Positions 17,356 to 24,995 of a DNA stretch of 64,000 bases are shown here, in pieces. How positions within the stretch are numbered: the first letter of the stretch is position 1; every line of letters starts with the position of its first letter. The notes below the pieces were generated by a model. The model did not search any database and was not told the origin of the DNA. It saw only the letters and a list, made by a program, of their open reading frames with translations. The position numbers and the translations under genes are program-made. Origin of the DNA: Brevibacillus brevis (GTDB lineage: Bacteria; Bacillota; Bacilli; Brevibacillales; Brevibacillaceae); assembly GCF_031583145.1 (NCBI RefSeq), contig NZ_CP134050.1:3671501-3735500 (forward strand). Reading direction: 5' to 3'.

Positions 17356-18758
17356 CAGCCTATCAGCGAAAAATTACCATCGCCCTGATGATCGCCACCT
17401 TTTTGTCGGCGATCGAGGTCACCATCGTCAGCACGGCCATGCCGACGATCGTCAAGAAACTCGGTGGCCTGGAGCTCATCAGTTGGGTGTACGCCGTGTA
17501 TTTGCTTACATCGGCCGTGACCACCCCCATTTTCGGAAAGACGGCCGACCTTTTCGGACGCAAGAAGGTATTTTTGTTCGGGGCGGCTCTCTTCCTTTTG
17601 GGATCCATGCTGTGCGGGCTCTCCCAAAGCATGGAGCAGCTCATCTTTTTCCGCGCCGTTCAAGGGATCGGGGCAGGAGCTGTGGTTCCGATCACCTTTA
17701 CGATCATCGGGGATATTTTCACCTTTGAAGAGCGGGCAAAAGTGCAGGGCCTCTTCGCCTCCATCTGGGGAATCGCCGGAATCTTTGGGCCCCTGCTTGG
17801 CGGATTTTTTGTCGATTACGTCAGCTGGCATTGGATTTTCTACATCAATATTCCGTTCGGCCTGATCTCCATTTGGCTCATCAGCAAAAACCTGAACGAA
17901 AAGCTGGAGAAGCGAAAGCGCCATATCGATTACGGGGGAGCGATCACCTTCACCGTCGGGACCAGCGCTTTGCTCTATGCCCTGCTTACCGGCGGCAACG
18001 ATTATCCGTGGAATTCCGCTCCGATCTACGTGCTGTTTGCCGCAACCGTGATATTTCTGATCCTGTTTTTTGTCATCCAGATGCGGCATCCGGAACCGAT
18101 GATCCCGCTGAAGCTGTTCCACTATCGGGAAGTCTCTGTGCCCAATCTGATCTCATTTTTGGCCAGCGCCATTCTCATCGGCATCACCGCCTACCTCCCC
18201 TTGTGGATCCAGGGCGCGCTCGGAAAAGGGGCGATCTATTCAGGACTGGTCCTGATGCCCATGTCCATCGGTTGGCCAATCGGCTCCACGGTCGGCGGGA
18301 GGATGCTCGTACGCGTCGGCCCCAAACGGCTGTCGCTGCTCGGCATCTTGCTGCTCGCCATCGGGACGTTTTGCCTGACCTTGATCACGCTTTCGACCCC
18401 TTCCTGGGTCATTTGGGTGATCGTGTTCGTGCTTGGCCTCGGCTTCGGCTTCTCCATCACCACGTTTACGATCGTGGTCCAATCCGCCGTCGACTGGAGC
18501 CTCAGAGGGGTCGCGACGTCTTCCAACACGTTTTTGCGGACGCTCGGGCAGACATTTGGCGTCGCCGTGCTGGGCACGTTTTTAAACTCGCAGATCGGCA
18601 GCCATTCCGATGCGAGCGGACAAGTTCCGCCTGAAATCCTCGCTGCCGGGATTCACCGCATTTTCTTGATCATTGCCGTTCTCGCTATCGTCTCTCTGGT
18701 CATCACCTTCTGGATTCCGAAGAAAAATCCGGAGCCCGCGCGCGACAAGGCTTCCTGA
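17352..18758 (+). CDS. DHA2-type (14-TMS) multidrug MFS efflux protein
   Basis: 468 residues with about fourteen hydrophobic helices. Motif A is GKTADLFGRKKVFLFG near residues 61-76, and motif C-like GIAGIFGPLLGGFF near 140-153 marks it as a drug/H+ antiporter. The start is TMS1 SAIEVTIVSTAMPTIV, the classical DHA2 opening with an acidic residue. It overlaps the MarR gene by four bases. It probably exports toxic compounds under MarR control; the substrate is not predictable. Confidence 0.9.
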   Translation: MTAYQRKITIALMIATFLSAIEVTIVSTAMPTIVKKLGGLELISWVYAVYLLTSAVTTPIFGKTADLFGRKKVFLFGAALFLLGSMLCGLSQSMEQLIFFRAVQGIGAGAVVPITFTIIGDIFTFEERAKVQGLFASIWGIAGIFGPLLGGFFVDYVSWHWIFYINIPFGLISIWLISKNLNEKLEKRKRHIDYGGAITFTVGTSALLYALLTGGNDYPWNSAPIYVLFAATVIFLILFFVIQMRHPEPMIPLKLFHYREVSVPNLISFLASAILIGITAYLPLWIQGALGKGAIYSGLVLMPMSIGWPIGSTVGGRMLVRVGPKRLSLLGILLLAIGTFCLTLITLSTPSWVIWVIVFVLGLGFGFSITTFTIVVQSAVDWSLRGVATSSNTFLRTLGQTFGVAVLGTFLNSQIGSHSDASGQVPPEILAAGIHRIFLIIAVLAIVSLVITFWIPKKNPEPARDKAS

Positions 18759-18799
18759 TTCTGCCGGCCGCGGCATCATAGAGAAAGAAGGGATATTCG

Positions 18800-19591
18800 T
18801 TGCACCAATACATCGCACACATCGGCTCTTTTCCCATTCGCTCGTACAGCTTATTGTTCGTGCTGGCAATCGCTTTGGGCGTAGGAGTCACGCTTACCCT
18901 TGCCAAGCTGCAAAAAAAGGAGGAATTGGGCAATCACCTGATGAACCTCCTCGTCCCCATGATCATCGGCGCCATCATTGGCTCGCGGTTTTGGGCGGTC
19001 TTTTTCTTCGACTGGGACTTCTACTCCAAACATCCCGAAGAAATCATCGCGATCTGGCATGGCGGACTCTCCATCCAGGGGGGGATCGTGGGCGCTATTC
19101 TGGTCGGCATCTGGTACGTCCGCAAGCACAAGCTGTCTTTTTGGGAGCTGGCTGACCTTTGCGCTCCCGGGCTGATCCTGGGGCAGAGCATCGGACGCGA
19201 TGCCAACCTGATGAACGGGGATGCCTTCGGTGATCCGACCGGCAGCAACTTCGGGATCCTGTACCCGGAAGGCACAAACGCCCGTTTGACATTCGGCGAT
19301 CAGCCGCTTTGGCCGGCGGAGGTATGGGAAGGGCAGATGGATGTGATCATCTTCGCGCTGCTGCTGATCCTCATGCGCAAGCAACTGAAGCGCGGGTATC
19401 TGTTTTTGGCATACAACATCTTGTACAACATCGGCCGCTTTCTCCTGGAGCTCTTGCGGGGCGACTCGCCGCGCTACCTGTTTCACTGGACGGCGGCCCA
19501 ATGGACATCCGTCTCTGTCATCGTCCTCGCGCTGGCAGCCGGAGTCTATCTCCACTTCCGCTCTCCGCAGGCGCAAGAAGAGGCGTCTTGA
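18800..19591 (+). CDS. lgt: prolipoprotein diacylglyceryl transferase
   Basis: 263 residues, seven predicted membrane helices. The N-terminus has IAHIGSFPIRSYSLLF, as in Lgt. The signature region reads IGRDANLMNGDAFGDPTG at about 131-148, keeping the conserved Arg, Asn and final Gly but with Ala instead of the usual Gly in the GN step. Lgt transfers diacylglycerol from phosphatidylglycerol to the lipobox cysteine. The TTG start at 18800 follows AGAAAGAAGGGATATTCG. Standard lgt copies in Bacillus lie beside hprK, so this may be an additional form. A strong terminator follows. Confidence 0.85.
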   Translation: MHQYIAHIGSFPIRSYSLLFVLAIALGVGVTLTLAKLQKKEELGNHLMNLLVPMIIGAIIGSRFWAVFFFDWDFYSKHPEEIIAIWHGGLSIQGGIVGAILVGIWYVRKHKLSFWELADLCAPGLILGQSIGRDANLMNGDAFGDPTGSNFGILYPEGTNARLTFGDQPLWPAEVWEGQMDVIIFALLLILMRKQLKRGYLFLAYNILYNIGRFLLELLRGDSPRYLFHWTAAQWTSVSVIVLALAAGVYLHFRSPQAQEEAS

Positions 19592-19619
19592 CGACCTTTC
19601 ATAAACGGCTCGGGAAATA

Positions 19620-19660
19620 GGACGGCTGCCTTCCTTTTGGACAGGCAGCCGTCCTTTTGA
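19620..19660 (+). terminator. terminator after lgt
   Basis: A 12-bp perfect stem GGACGGCTGCCT / AGGCAGCCGTCC with an 11-base loop is followed by TTTTGATTT. Confidence 0.88.
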
Positions 19661-19781
19661 TTTGTCTCGTTTCGGTGTGGGGCATGACTTGCATAGCGCG
19701 GAATATTCCCGTGGCGCATATGGCATATTATTTTCAAAATTGGTACGATGGTTTTCAAAGACTAGAAAGGATGTGCGAAAA

Positions 19782-19967
19782 TTGACGAGGGCAGAATTAG
19801 CACAGCAAAGACTGGACGGCTATATCCGCGATCTGGACGAGCTGTTTCTCGAGCGAAAGAAGGACTATCCGCCCATTGTTCAACGAGCGATCGTGAACGA
19901 AATCAACCAGGTGCAAAAATCGATCAGACATTGGGAGCAAGTACTCCAGGAACAGGCCATCTCGTGA
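19782..19967 (+). CDS. small helical protein, unknown function
   Basis: 61 residues from the TTG at 19782, placed 9-10 bases after GAAAGGAT. A GTG nine bases earlier is too close to that site. The sequence is charged and entirely helix-compatible (ELAQQRLDGYIRDLDELFLE, then QRAIVNEINQVQKSIRHWEQ), with hydrophobic spacing that would suit a short helical hairpin or coiled coil. I do not recognise a family. The next 178 bases up to the convergent acetyltransferase stop hold no independent gene. Confidence 0.6.
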   Translation: MTRAELAQQRLDGYIRDLDELFLERKKDYPPIVQRAIVNEINQVQKSIRHWEQVLQEQAIS

Positions 19968-20145
19968 TGGTCTGTTTCTTTGTGGAGAGCCGGTTTAAGC
20001 ATGCGGGGTGCACCGTGTAGATCTGTCCTCCACTTGAGGATGACTTGTCCGGTACACGTACTCAGATCCTTCCGTACTTCCCGATGGTGCCGGGAATCAC
20101 GACTTGCAGTTGGCCGTTCACCAGTTCGCCGATGCGGAAATCCGC

Positions 20146-20640
20146 TCATCCCCTTTTGACATCCAGATGAAAAATGAGTTCCTCTCCGTGCTCCCCATCG
20201 TACCTGAGACCGCGATCTTCGAATCCAGCTTTCCGGTACAAGCGGATCGCAGGCGTGTTGGTATGGTGGACGGTCAATATGATTTCGTCTGCGTCTGGAA
20301 CATGCTTTGCCGCGATCCCGTGCAGCGACTGTAGCGTTTCCAGGGCGTAACCTTTCTTTTGGTGTCGGGCATCGATGGAAAACGACTTGAAAACGATCGC
20401 GTGAGGATGCTTCGTGTAGCGATTGCCGGATGGATCCGTATACAGCGCAAAGCAGCCTGCCAGTTGATCGCCGGCATAGATCAGGAACGGTTGGTTATGC
20501 GAGTCGTCCCGGTATTCTCGAATGACTTCGGCTGGCAGGGACGTGTAGACCGCCTGCCCTTCCGGCAGCTCATAGGAGGCGATGGCCGCGTCGGCGTCTT
20601 CCTGGTACGGTCTTATGGTAAGTCTGTTTCGGTGCTCCAT
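20146..20640 (-). CDS. GNAT-family N-acetyltransferase
   Basis: 164 residues from the ATG at 20640 behind GTGGAGGAGAG; a longer frame upstream lacks a site. The acetyl-CoA motif region is FSIDARHQKKGYALETLQSL (Q/RxxGxA-like pyrophosphate loop), followed by the HHTNTPAIRLYRKAGFEDRG beta6-alpha4 segment. The target is unknown. After the UGA stop the same frame stays open for 27 more sense codons (to 20062), which is discussed as a finding. Confidence 0.85.
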   Translation of the reverse strand: MEHRNRLTIRPYQEDADAAIASYELPEGQAVYTSLPAEVIREYRDDSHNQPFLIYAGDQLAGCFALYTDPSGNRYTKHPHAIVFKSFSIDARHQKKGYALETLQSLHGIAAKHVPDADEIILTVHHTNTPAIRLYRKAGFEDRGLRYDGEHGEELIFHLDVKRG

Positions 20641-20756
20641 TGTGCCACTCTCCTCCACTATCTGCGCAGCTTGACTAGGCTCTGCCCGTTGCTTCCCTTT
20701 GTTTGACACCCTTTCCATCATACCACATTTTTACATCCGTATTTTTCGGTCCACGT

Positions 20757-21149
20757 TTACGCTTCTTCATTCTTTGGCGCCTTGTTCTTTTCATCGTTCT
20801 CTTCATCGCGTATCTCCGGATCCCCTGCCTCGATTAACGGCTCGTAGGGATCATGCAGCCACTGAAACAGCGTCCCGGTCTTGAGCACTTCGTTTAACGG
20901 AAACTGGTTGATGTACGGATCCGGCGGGAACGGCTTCACAGGGGGGATCGGTGTCAGCTGGAGCTCATCGGGGACGTCACGTTTTGCCTGCTGTGGGACG
21001 TTCTCCCTCCTCGCAGGGGGCTGAGCATACTGCCCAATATAACCGGGAGGAGCATGCCCCGGCCCCCAGGGGTAGCCAACCCCCTGCCGCCCGCCGGCAA
21101 GCCCGTCCAGCCGTGGCGCTGGCCGCTTGCTCTCCATCCGCCTGTTCAT
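20757..21149 (-). CDS. cotJA: CotJA-like spore coat protein, extended N-terminus
   Basis: 130 residues, longer than the roughly 80 of B. subtilis CotJA. The C-terminal half keeps the CotJA core: PPDPYINQFPLNEVLKTGTL and LFQWLHDPYEP, which matches the family pattern of a KGTLW-like step followed by DPY. The first 60 residues are Gly/Pro/Arg-rich and unlike the usual protein, and the tail is acidic. Its ATG overlaps the cotJC stop (ATGA), so it is the last gene of a cotJB-cotJC-cotJA operon, whereas the standard order is JA-JB-JC. Inner coat protein made by the mother cell, presumably under sigma-E. The identification rests on the short core plus context. Confidence 0.75.
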   Translation of the reverse strand: MNRRMESKRPAPRLDGLAGGRQGVGYPWGPGHAPPGYIGQYAQPPARRENVPQQAKRDVPDELQLTPIPPVKPFPPDPYINQFPLNEVLKTGTLFQWLHDPYEPLIEAGDPEIRDEENDEKNKAPKNEEA

Positions 21150-21733
21150 AGGTCGTCCTCCTTTTTCGCCTTGCTTGCGCGCTGCTCCTCTTCCATGATG
21201 AAAAAGGCCTCCCGAAAGCGCTGGGAATGAACGATCTCTCGCCCGCGCAAATATTTCAGCACCTGGATCAGCTCCGGATCATCCGTGAGGTGGATCAGCC
21301 ATTGATAGGTCGCCCGCGATTTTTCCTCGGCCGCGATATTGTCGGCCAGGTCGGCGATCGGGTCGCCCTTCGTCTGGATATAGGCGGCGGTCCATGGCAC
21401 GCCATGCGCATCCGTATAAAACAGAGCCTTGTCGTGGTCGGCGTAATGCTCGCCAAGCCCCGCCTCCTTCATCTGAGCGGGGGTGGCATCCTTGATCAGC
21501 TTGTAGATGAGGGTCGCAACCACTTCCATATGCCCCAGCTCTTCTGTCCCGATATCAGTCAGCAGCGCTTTTATCCTTTTGTTCGGCATCGTGTAGCGCT
21601 GGTTCAAATAGCGAAGCGCAGCGGACAACTCCCCGTCCGGTCCGCCGTACACTGTCGTGAGAAATTTGGCCATCCGCAGGTCCGGCTTGCTCACCCGCAC
21701 GGGAATTTCCAATGTTTTTTCATAGATCCACAT
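21146..21733 (-). CDS. cotJC: CotJC, spore-coat manganese catalase-like protein
   Basis: 195 residues, normal length. It opens MWIYEKTLEIPVRVSKPDLR and shows the ferritin-like di-manganese catalase pattern: LLTDIGTEELGHMEVVATLI near 58-77 with EE..H, and later NIAAEEKSRATYQWLIHLTD and REIVHSQRFREAF, supplying the second Glu/His set. It overlaps cotJA by four bases and follows cotJB by about 19 bases. In Bacillus it is a coat protein whose assembly depends on CotE and CotJA. Confidence 0.93.
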   Translation of the reverse strand: MWIYEKTLEIPVRVSKPDLRMAKFLTTVYGGPDGELSAALRYLNQRYTMPNKRIKALLTDIGTEELGHMEVVATLIYKLIKDATPAQMKEAGLGEHYADHDKALFYTDAHGVPWTAAYIQTKGDPIADLADNIAAEEKSRATYQWLIHLTDDPELIQVLKYLRGREIVHSQRFREAFFIMEEEQRASKAKKEDDL

Positions 21734-21752
21734 ACGTTTTGGTCCCCTATCC

Positions 21753-22001
21753 TCAGTACTCGATTTCCCACGGCCACGGTGTCTTGTGCCATACCCAGCG
21801 ATCGGGAGACGAGGAATTGCCGTATTGCCGAAGAGGTCCCCGTTCCTTCTCGTACTGCCTTTTTGCCTCTGTCAGCTGCTCTGTCAATTCCTTGTACTGC
21901 TTCACAGCGCGCTGGTCATCCGGGTTCAGGTCCAAATACAGCTGGAGCTCCACGAGCGCAAACTGGACCTCCTGCAATTTTCGCAGCGGACTTCTGTCCA
22001 T
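21753..22001 (-). CDS. cotJB: CotJB spore coat protein
   Basis: 82 residues, the usual CotJB length. It has LRKLQEVQFALVELQLYLDL and NPDDQRAVKQYKEL as in the family, then a C-terminal GPLRQYG with a Trp-rich end (WVWHKTPWPWEIEY), also typical. The ATG follows AAGGAGACACCCCTG. A 29-codon open frame starting GTG at 22087 ends with TGA overlapping this ATG (TGATG), but has no ribosome site. It is the first gene of the cotJ operon here. Confidence 0.9.
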   Translation of the reverse strand: MDRSPLRKLQEVQFALVELQLYLDLNPDDQRAVKQYKELTEQLTEAKRQYEKERGPLRQYGNSSSPDRWVWHKTPWPWEIEY

Positions 22002-22133
22002 CAGGGGTGTCTCCTTCCGCTTGGCGCCTGCAGCTTGCCCAGCCCTTTAGCCGGCGGGACCCACGCGCCCTTTTCTTCTGCTATCACCGTATGCAGCTAG
22101 GCAATTGACGGTCCCACTTCGGCGGAGAAACAA

Positions 22134-22172
22134 AAAGCCTTTCCGCTCGGATCCCCGATTTGGAAAGGCTAC
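22134..22172 (-). terminator. terminator of the 93-residue unknown gene
   Basis: The stem AGCCTTTCC / GGAAAGGCT on the minus strand is followed by TTTTTG, about 22 bases past the stop at 22194. Confidence 0.8.
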
Positions 22173-22193
22173 TGTGGTTTTCTGTTTGCTGTT

Positions 22194-22475
22194 TTACTGG
22201 GCCGCTACCTTTTCTTTGCTCTTGGTAACAATGTGGTGGCCGATCGGCAAGCCGCGTTCTTCCAACTCGGCAGCTGTCACGATATGGAGCGTCTCACTCT
22301 TACACGGCATCGGCATCAAACCGCCCAAAGGACTCATTACCCGGCCGATCGTATCGGTCTCGATGAGCACATACAGTCCTTTCTCCTCCAATTGTTGAAT
22401 AAATTCACCCCAACGCTTGGAAGTAATCTGATCCGCGTGCTTGGTGAACATGACACCCATTTCCTGTGCTAACAT
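22194..22475 (-). CDS. conserved-looking protein of unknown function, 93 residues
   Basis: The ATG at 22475 follows AAAGGGGATTGGAA; a longer frame to 22643 has no site. The protein opens MLAQEMGVMFTKHADQITSK, continues with a helical stretch WGEFIQQLEEKGLYVLIETD, and ends with a beta-rich part (TLHIVTAAELEERGLPIGHH) and basic tail. There is no signal peptide or membrane segment. I do not recognise a family. It is monocistronic with its own terminator; nothing is visible in 22476-22650. Confidence 0.65.
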   Translation of the reverse strand: MLAQEMGVMFTKHADQITSKRWGEFIQQLEEKGLYVLIETDTIGRVMSPLGGLMPMPCKSETLHIVTAAELEERGLPIGHHIVTKSKEKVAAQ

Positions 22476-22652
22476 TTCCAATCCCCTTTGTTCTATCCAT
22501 CTGTGATCTGGTTCCCCAAAAGATATCCTAACAATACAGGGAAACCTCCCGTTCTGGCAAAATCCGTGGGGACCAAAATATCGCGAAAAACGGTTGTTTT
22601 TGACCACTTTTCGTTTCAGGAATGCCGCCTCGTCACCACGCACGCCATTTGA

Positions 22653-22754
22653 TCATTCAGACTCTGTTTTTTGCCGCTTGCCTTTTTCAAAAGGGCCCAA
22701 TTTTGTCGATTTCCTGAACAGCCGCACGCCGTCTCGTTCGAAGATTTCCTCCAA
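22653..22754 (-). CDS. possible small fourth ORF of the polymerase cassette
   Basis: A 33-codon frame from a TTG at 22754 reads as a plausible charged peptide (EEIFERDGVRLFRKSTKLGP, then FEKGKRQKTESE). The same frame is open a little further upstream, past the stop of the yolD-like gene, but offers no better start. AGGGAA lies immediately before the TTG, too close for a normal ribosome site, so translation would need coupling with yolD. It is as likely to be untranslated 3' sequence. Confidence 0.25.
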   Translation of the reverse strand: MEEIFERDGVRLFRKSTKLGPFEKGKRQKTESE

Positions 22755-22770
22755 TTCCCTGCGTTTTTCT

Positions 22771-23121
22771 CTAAAAGCTGGTCGCCAGCTCTACCTGCAG
22801 CAGCCGCGCGAACGGAATCCAGTGGGTATCCGTACCGACCCGCACCTTTATACGCCGCTTTTCCTGGTCGATGTGCGCCACATGGGCGGAAAGCCGGCGC
22901 GGCTGCTGTCCGTCGTAGTAGGTCAAGGTCAGGCCGCTGCCTGTCTGGTAGGCCTGCCACACCTGCTCGCTCAGCTCTCCCAACTGGTCCTGATCCAGCT
23001 GCGGCGGGACGTAGCGCCGCTCCTCCTCCTTGATCCGCGCGTACCACTCCCGGTGTTCGGGCAGCACGAAACGGCTTGCGGCAAACAGATTATCCTTTTT
23101 AGACACACGCGTCTCCCTCAT
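22771..23121 (-). CDS. YolD-like protein
   Basis: 116 residues. The YolD pattern is present: KKDNLFAASRFVLPEHREWY at the start, a central helix, then LTLTYYDGQQPRRLSAHVAH and RRIKVRVGTDTHWIPF, a small beta fold shared by the family. The ATG overlaps the preceding stop (ATGA). YolD-family genes commonly sit beside uvrX/yqjW-type Y-family polymerases, and the family has been likened to UmuD-type accessory factors; the molecular role is unproven. Confidence 0.82.
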   Translation of the reverse strand: MRETRVSKKDNLFAASRFVLPEHREWYARIKEEERRYVPPQLDQDQLGELSEQVWQAYQTGSGLTLTYYDGQQPRRLSAHVAHIDQEKRRIKVRVGTDTHWIPFARLLQVELATSF

Positions 23122-23510
23122 GTCGTCTTCTCTCCTCGTTGATAGTGTGCGACCCACTGGCCGACGAGCTCCTGGCATTCGGCCCGCAAGATCTCGATCG
23201 AGTAGATCGCCTCGCGCAAATATCCTCGTTGCCGATAATGAACGACGTAGGCGTGCCCCTGCCGCTGATAGCTGACGACTACGCATCCGCGCTGGCGGAG
23301 CAGACGGCGCAGCTGATGGTGCTGCCGCTCTGCCCAGCGGGAGAGCTCCAGCAGCACCCAGTCGAAAACCGCCTGATACGACAGCTTGAGCGGCACGATT
23401 CGGACTTCCCCCAGGTCCACCATCACCACCCGAAACAAAATGCCGAACAGGATGTACAGGCGCATCAGCTCCTGCTCTCCTTCCTCTATCTGCACAGGCT
23501 GCTCGCTCAC
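23118..23510 (-). CDS. unknown protein between Y-family polymerase and YolD
   Basis: 130 residues, start and stop both overlapped by four bases with its neighbours (ATGA at each junction), so the three are almost certainly translated together. It is Arg- and Glu-rich and mostly helical: LMRLYILFGILFRVVMVDLG near 15-34, AVFDWVLLELSRWAERQHHQ, then LLRQRGCVVVSYQRQG and a helical end. One hydrophobic stretch could be a buried helix. No known motif is seen. By position it is a candidate partner or regulator of the polymerase. Confidence 0.75.
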   Translation of the reverse strand: MSEQPVQIEEGEQELMRLYILFGILFRVVMVDLGEVRIVPLKLSYQAVFDWVLLELSRWAERQHHQLRRLLRQRGCVVVSYQRQGHAYVVHYRQRGYLREAIYSIEILRAECQELVGQWVAHYQRGEKTT

Positions 23511-24751
23511 TTGTAATGCCCCCCGATCTTGCGAGCCCGCTCTCGAGCCTGGCCTGCCCCAAGCAGCGAGGCTGCCCGCAGGATGGCATCCTGGCCGTAG
23601 CGGGTACGGATGTCGTCCATAGCATGGGCGAGCGAACGGCGCTTGTGATGATCCTCAAACAGATTGAGCTGCAGGACGTTGTCCGGCACGAGCTGGCTCA
23701 GCGTGACCCCGATGCTCCGGACGGGCGTCTGCTGCCAATGCCGGTCAAACAGGCAACAGGCCGCTTCGTACAGCGTCATGGCGTCATTGGTCTGCTCCTC
23801 CAATTTCATCTGCCGGCCAAAGCCGGTCTTCACATCCAGATCCGCTCCGCGGCAGCCGACAGACAGCACGGACCCCATCAGCTCCTTGCTCCGCGCCCTG
23901 CGGCACACCTCTTCGCAGAGCTCCAGCAGCACCACTTTGATTTCCGCAGCGGTATGGTAGTCACGCGGCAGCGTCATGTGATGGCCGATTCCCTTTTGGG
24001 TATCGTAGGCCTGGAGGGAGACCGGCGAATCATCCAGCCCCTGAGCCGTGCGCCACAGCACTTCGCCGTTCACGCCGAAGCGGCGCTGCAGCACAGACGG
24101 AGCCATTTCCGCCAGCTGTCTGATCTGATATACTCCCATGCGGTGAAAGTGGCGCTTCATCCGCGACCCGACTCCGAACAGCTTTTCGATCGGCAGCTTC
24201 CACAGCGTATCGGCCAATTCCTCCCGCTTGAGCCAAAACACACCCTCTTCCCGCTTTTTGGCGAAGTTGTCGCACGCCATTTTCGCCAACACCTTGTTCT
24301 CGCCAATGCCGACCCGGCAGTTGATCCCGGTCTCGAGCCAGACGCGCCGGCGGATTTGGGCAGCCATTTTCAGGGCATCGCCGCCAAACAGGTGCACGCT
24401 GCCCGTCACGTCGAGAAACTGTTCGTCGATCGAGTACGGCTCCACCTTATCCGTGAACGCCTCAAAAATTTGGGTAATCTGCATCGAGATGCGGATGTAC
24501 ATCTCCATCCGCGGGCGAACCACGACGAGGCTGCGGCATTTTTGCTGCGCCTGCCACAAGGCTTCGGCCGTGACCACTCCATACGATTTGGCGATCGGGC
24601 ATGCCGCCAGGATCACCCCGCTGCGCCGCTCCGGGTCCCCCGCTACGACGATGGGCTGGTTCCGCAGCTGCGGATTGGCCGCCTTCTCGATGCTCGCGTA
24701 AAAACTCTGCATGTCGACCAAAAAAACGATCCGTTTGTTCACATTGGGCAT
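23507..24751 (-). CDS. Y-family DNA polymerase, UvrX/YqjW type (translesion synthesis)
   Basis: 414 residues. The catalytic palm has VFLVDMQSFYASIEKA near 9-24 with the first Asp and the steric-gate-like FY, and VEPYSIDEQFLDVTG near 103-117 with the catalytic Asp-Glu pair. Thumb HhH-type segments (GIGENKVLAKMACDNFAK, LFGVGSRMKRHFHRMG) and a little-finger domain follow. The divergence in the finger region and the YolD neighbour point to the UvrX/YqjW group rather than housekeeping DinB. Two LexA-like boxes lie just upstream, so SOS induction is expected. Heads a three-gene overlapping operon. Confidence 0.92.
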   Translation of the reverse strand: MPNVNKRIVFLVDMQSFYASIEKAANPQLRNQPIVVAGDPERRSGVILAACPIAKSYGVVTAEALWQAQQKCRSLVVVRPRMEMYIRISMQITQIFEAFTDKVEPYSIDEQFLDVTGSVHLFGGDALKMAAQIRRRVWLETGINCRVGIGENKVLAKMACDNFAKKREEGVFWLKREELADTLWKLPIEKLFGVGSRMKRHFHRMGVYQIRQLAEMAPSVLQRRFGVNGEVLWRTAQGLDDSPVSLQAYDTQKGIGHHMTLPRDYHTAAEIKVVLLELCEEVCRRARSKELMGSVLSVGCRGADLDVKTGFGRQMKLEEQTNDAMTLYEAACCLFDRHWQQTPVRSIGVTLSQLVPDNVLQLNLFEDHHKRRSLAHAMDDIRTRYGQDAILRAASLLGAGQARERARKIGGHYK

Positions 24752-24767
24752 ATCGCCATCCCCTTAT

Positions 24768-24819
24768 AAGAACAAGTGTTCGCAAATACTTTTGTTCTTA
24801 GTATAGCAAACAAACGTTC
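24768..24819 (-). promoter_or_regulatory. two LexA (DinR)-like SOS boxes
   Basis: Read on the minus strand, CGAACACTTGTTCT (24768-24781) and CGAACGTTTGTTTG (24806-24819) both fit the Bacillus SOS pattern CGAAC-N4-GTTC with one or two end mismatches. TATACT between them (24798-24803) is a plausible -10. The first box is 17 bases upstream of the polymerase start. A separate perfect palindrome GTAAATATTTAC lies at 24851-24862. Confidence 0.75.
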
Positions 24820-24995
24820 GCTTTTATACCTCTCTTTTGCAAAAACGCGCTGGTAAATATTTACGAGCGGAGAAGGGATGCCCGGCCCGGGGGCGAATTC
24901 CCAAAAGCGTGCGAAGAACAAGCCAGCCGTGAGCGCGTAGCCTGCGATTGGCTTCGCCCGCAAATCCCATTCACCCGAAAGGAGAACAACTGCCC

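Noticed and set aside
23516..24769. 417-codon open frame antisense to the Y-family polymerase
   Set aside because: No domain and no start signal; it mirrors the codon bias of the real gene.
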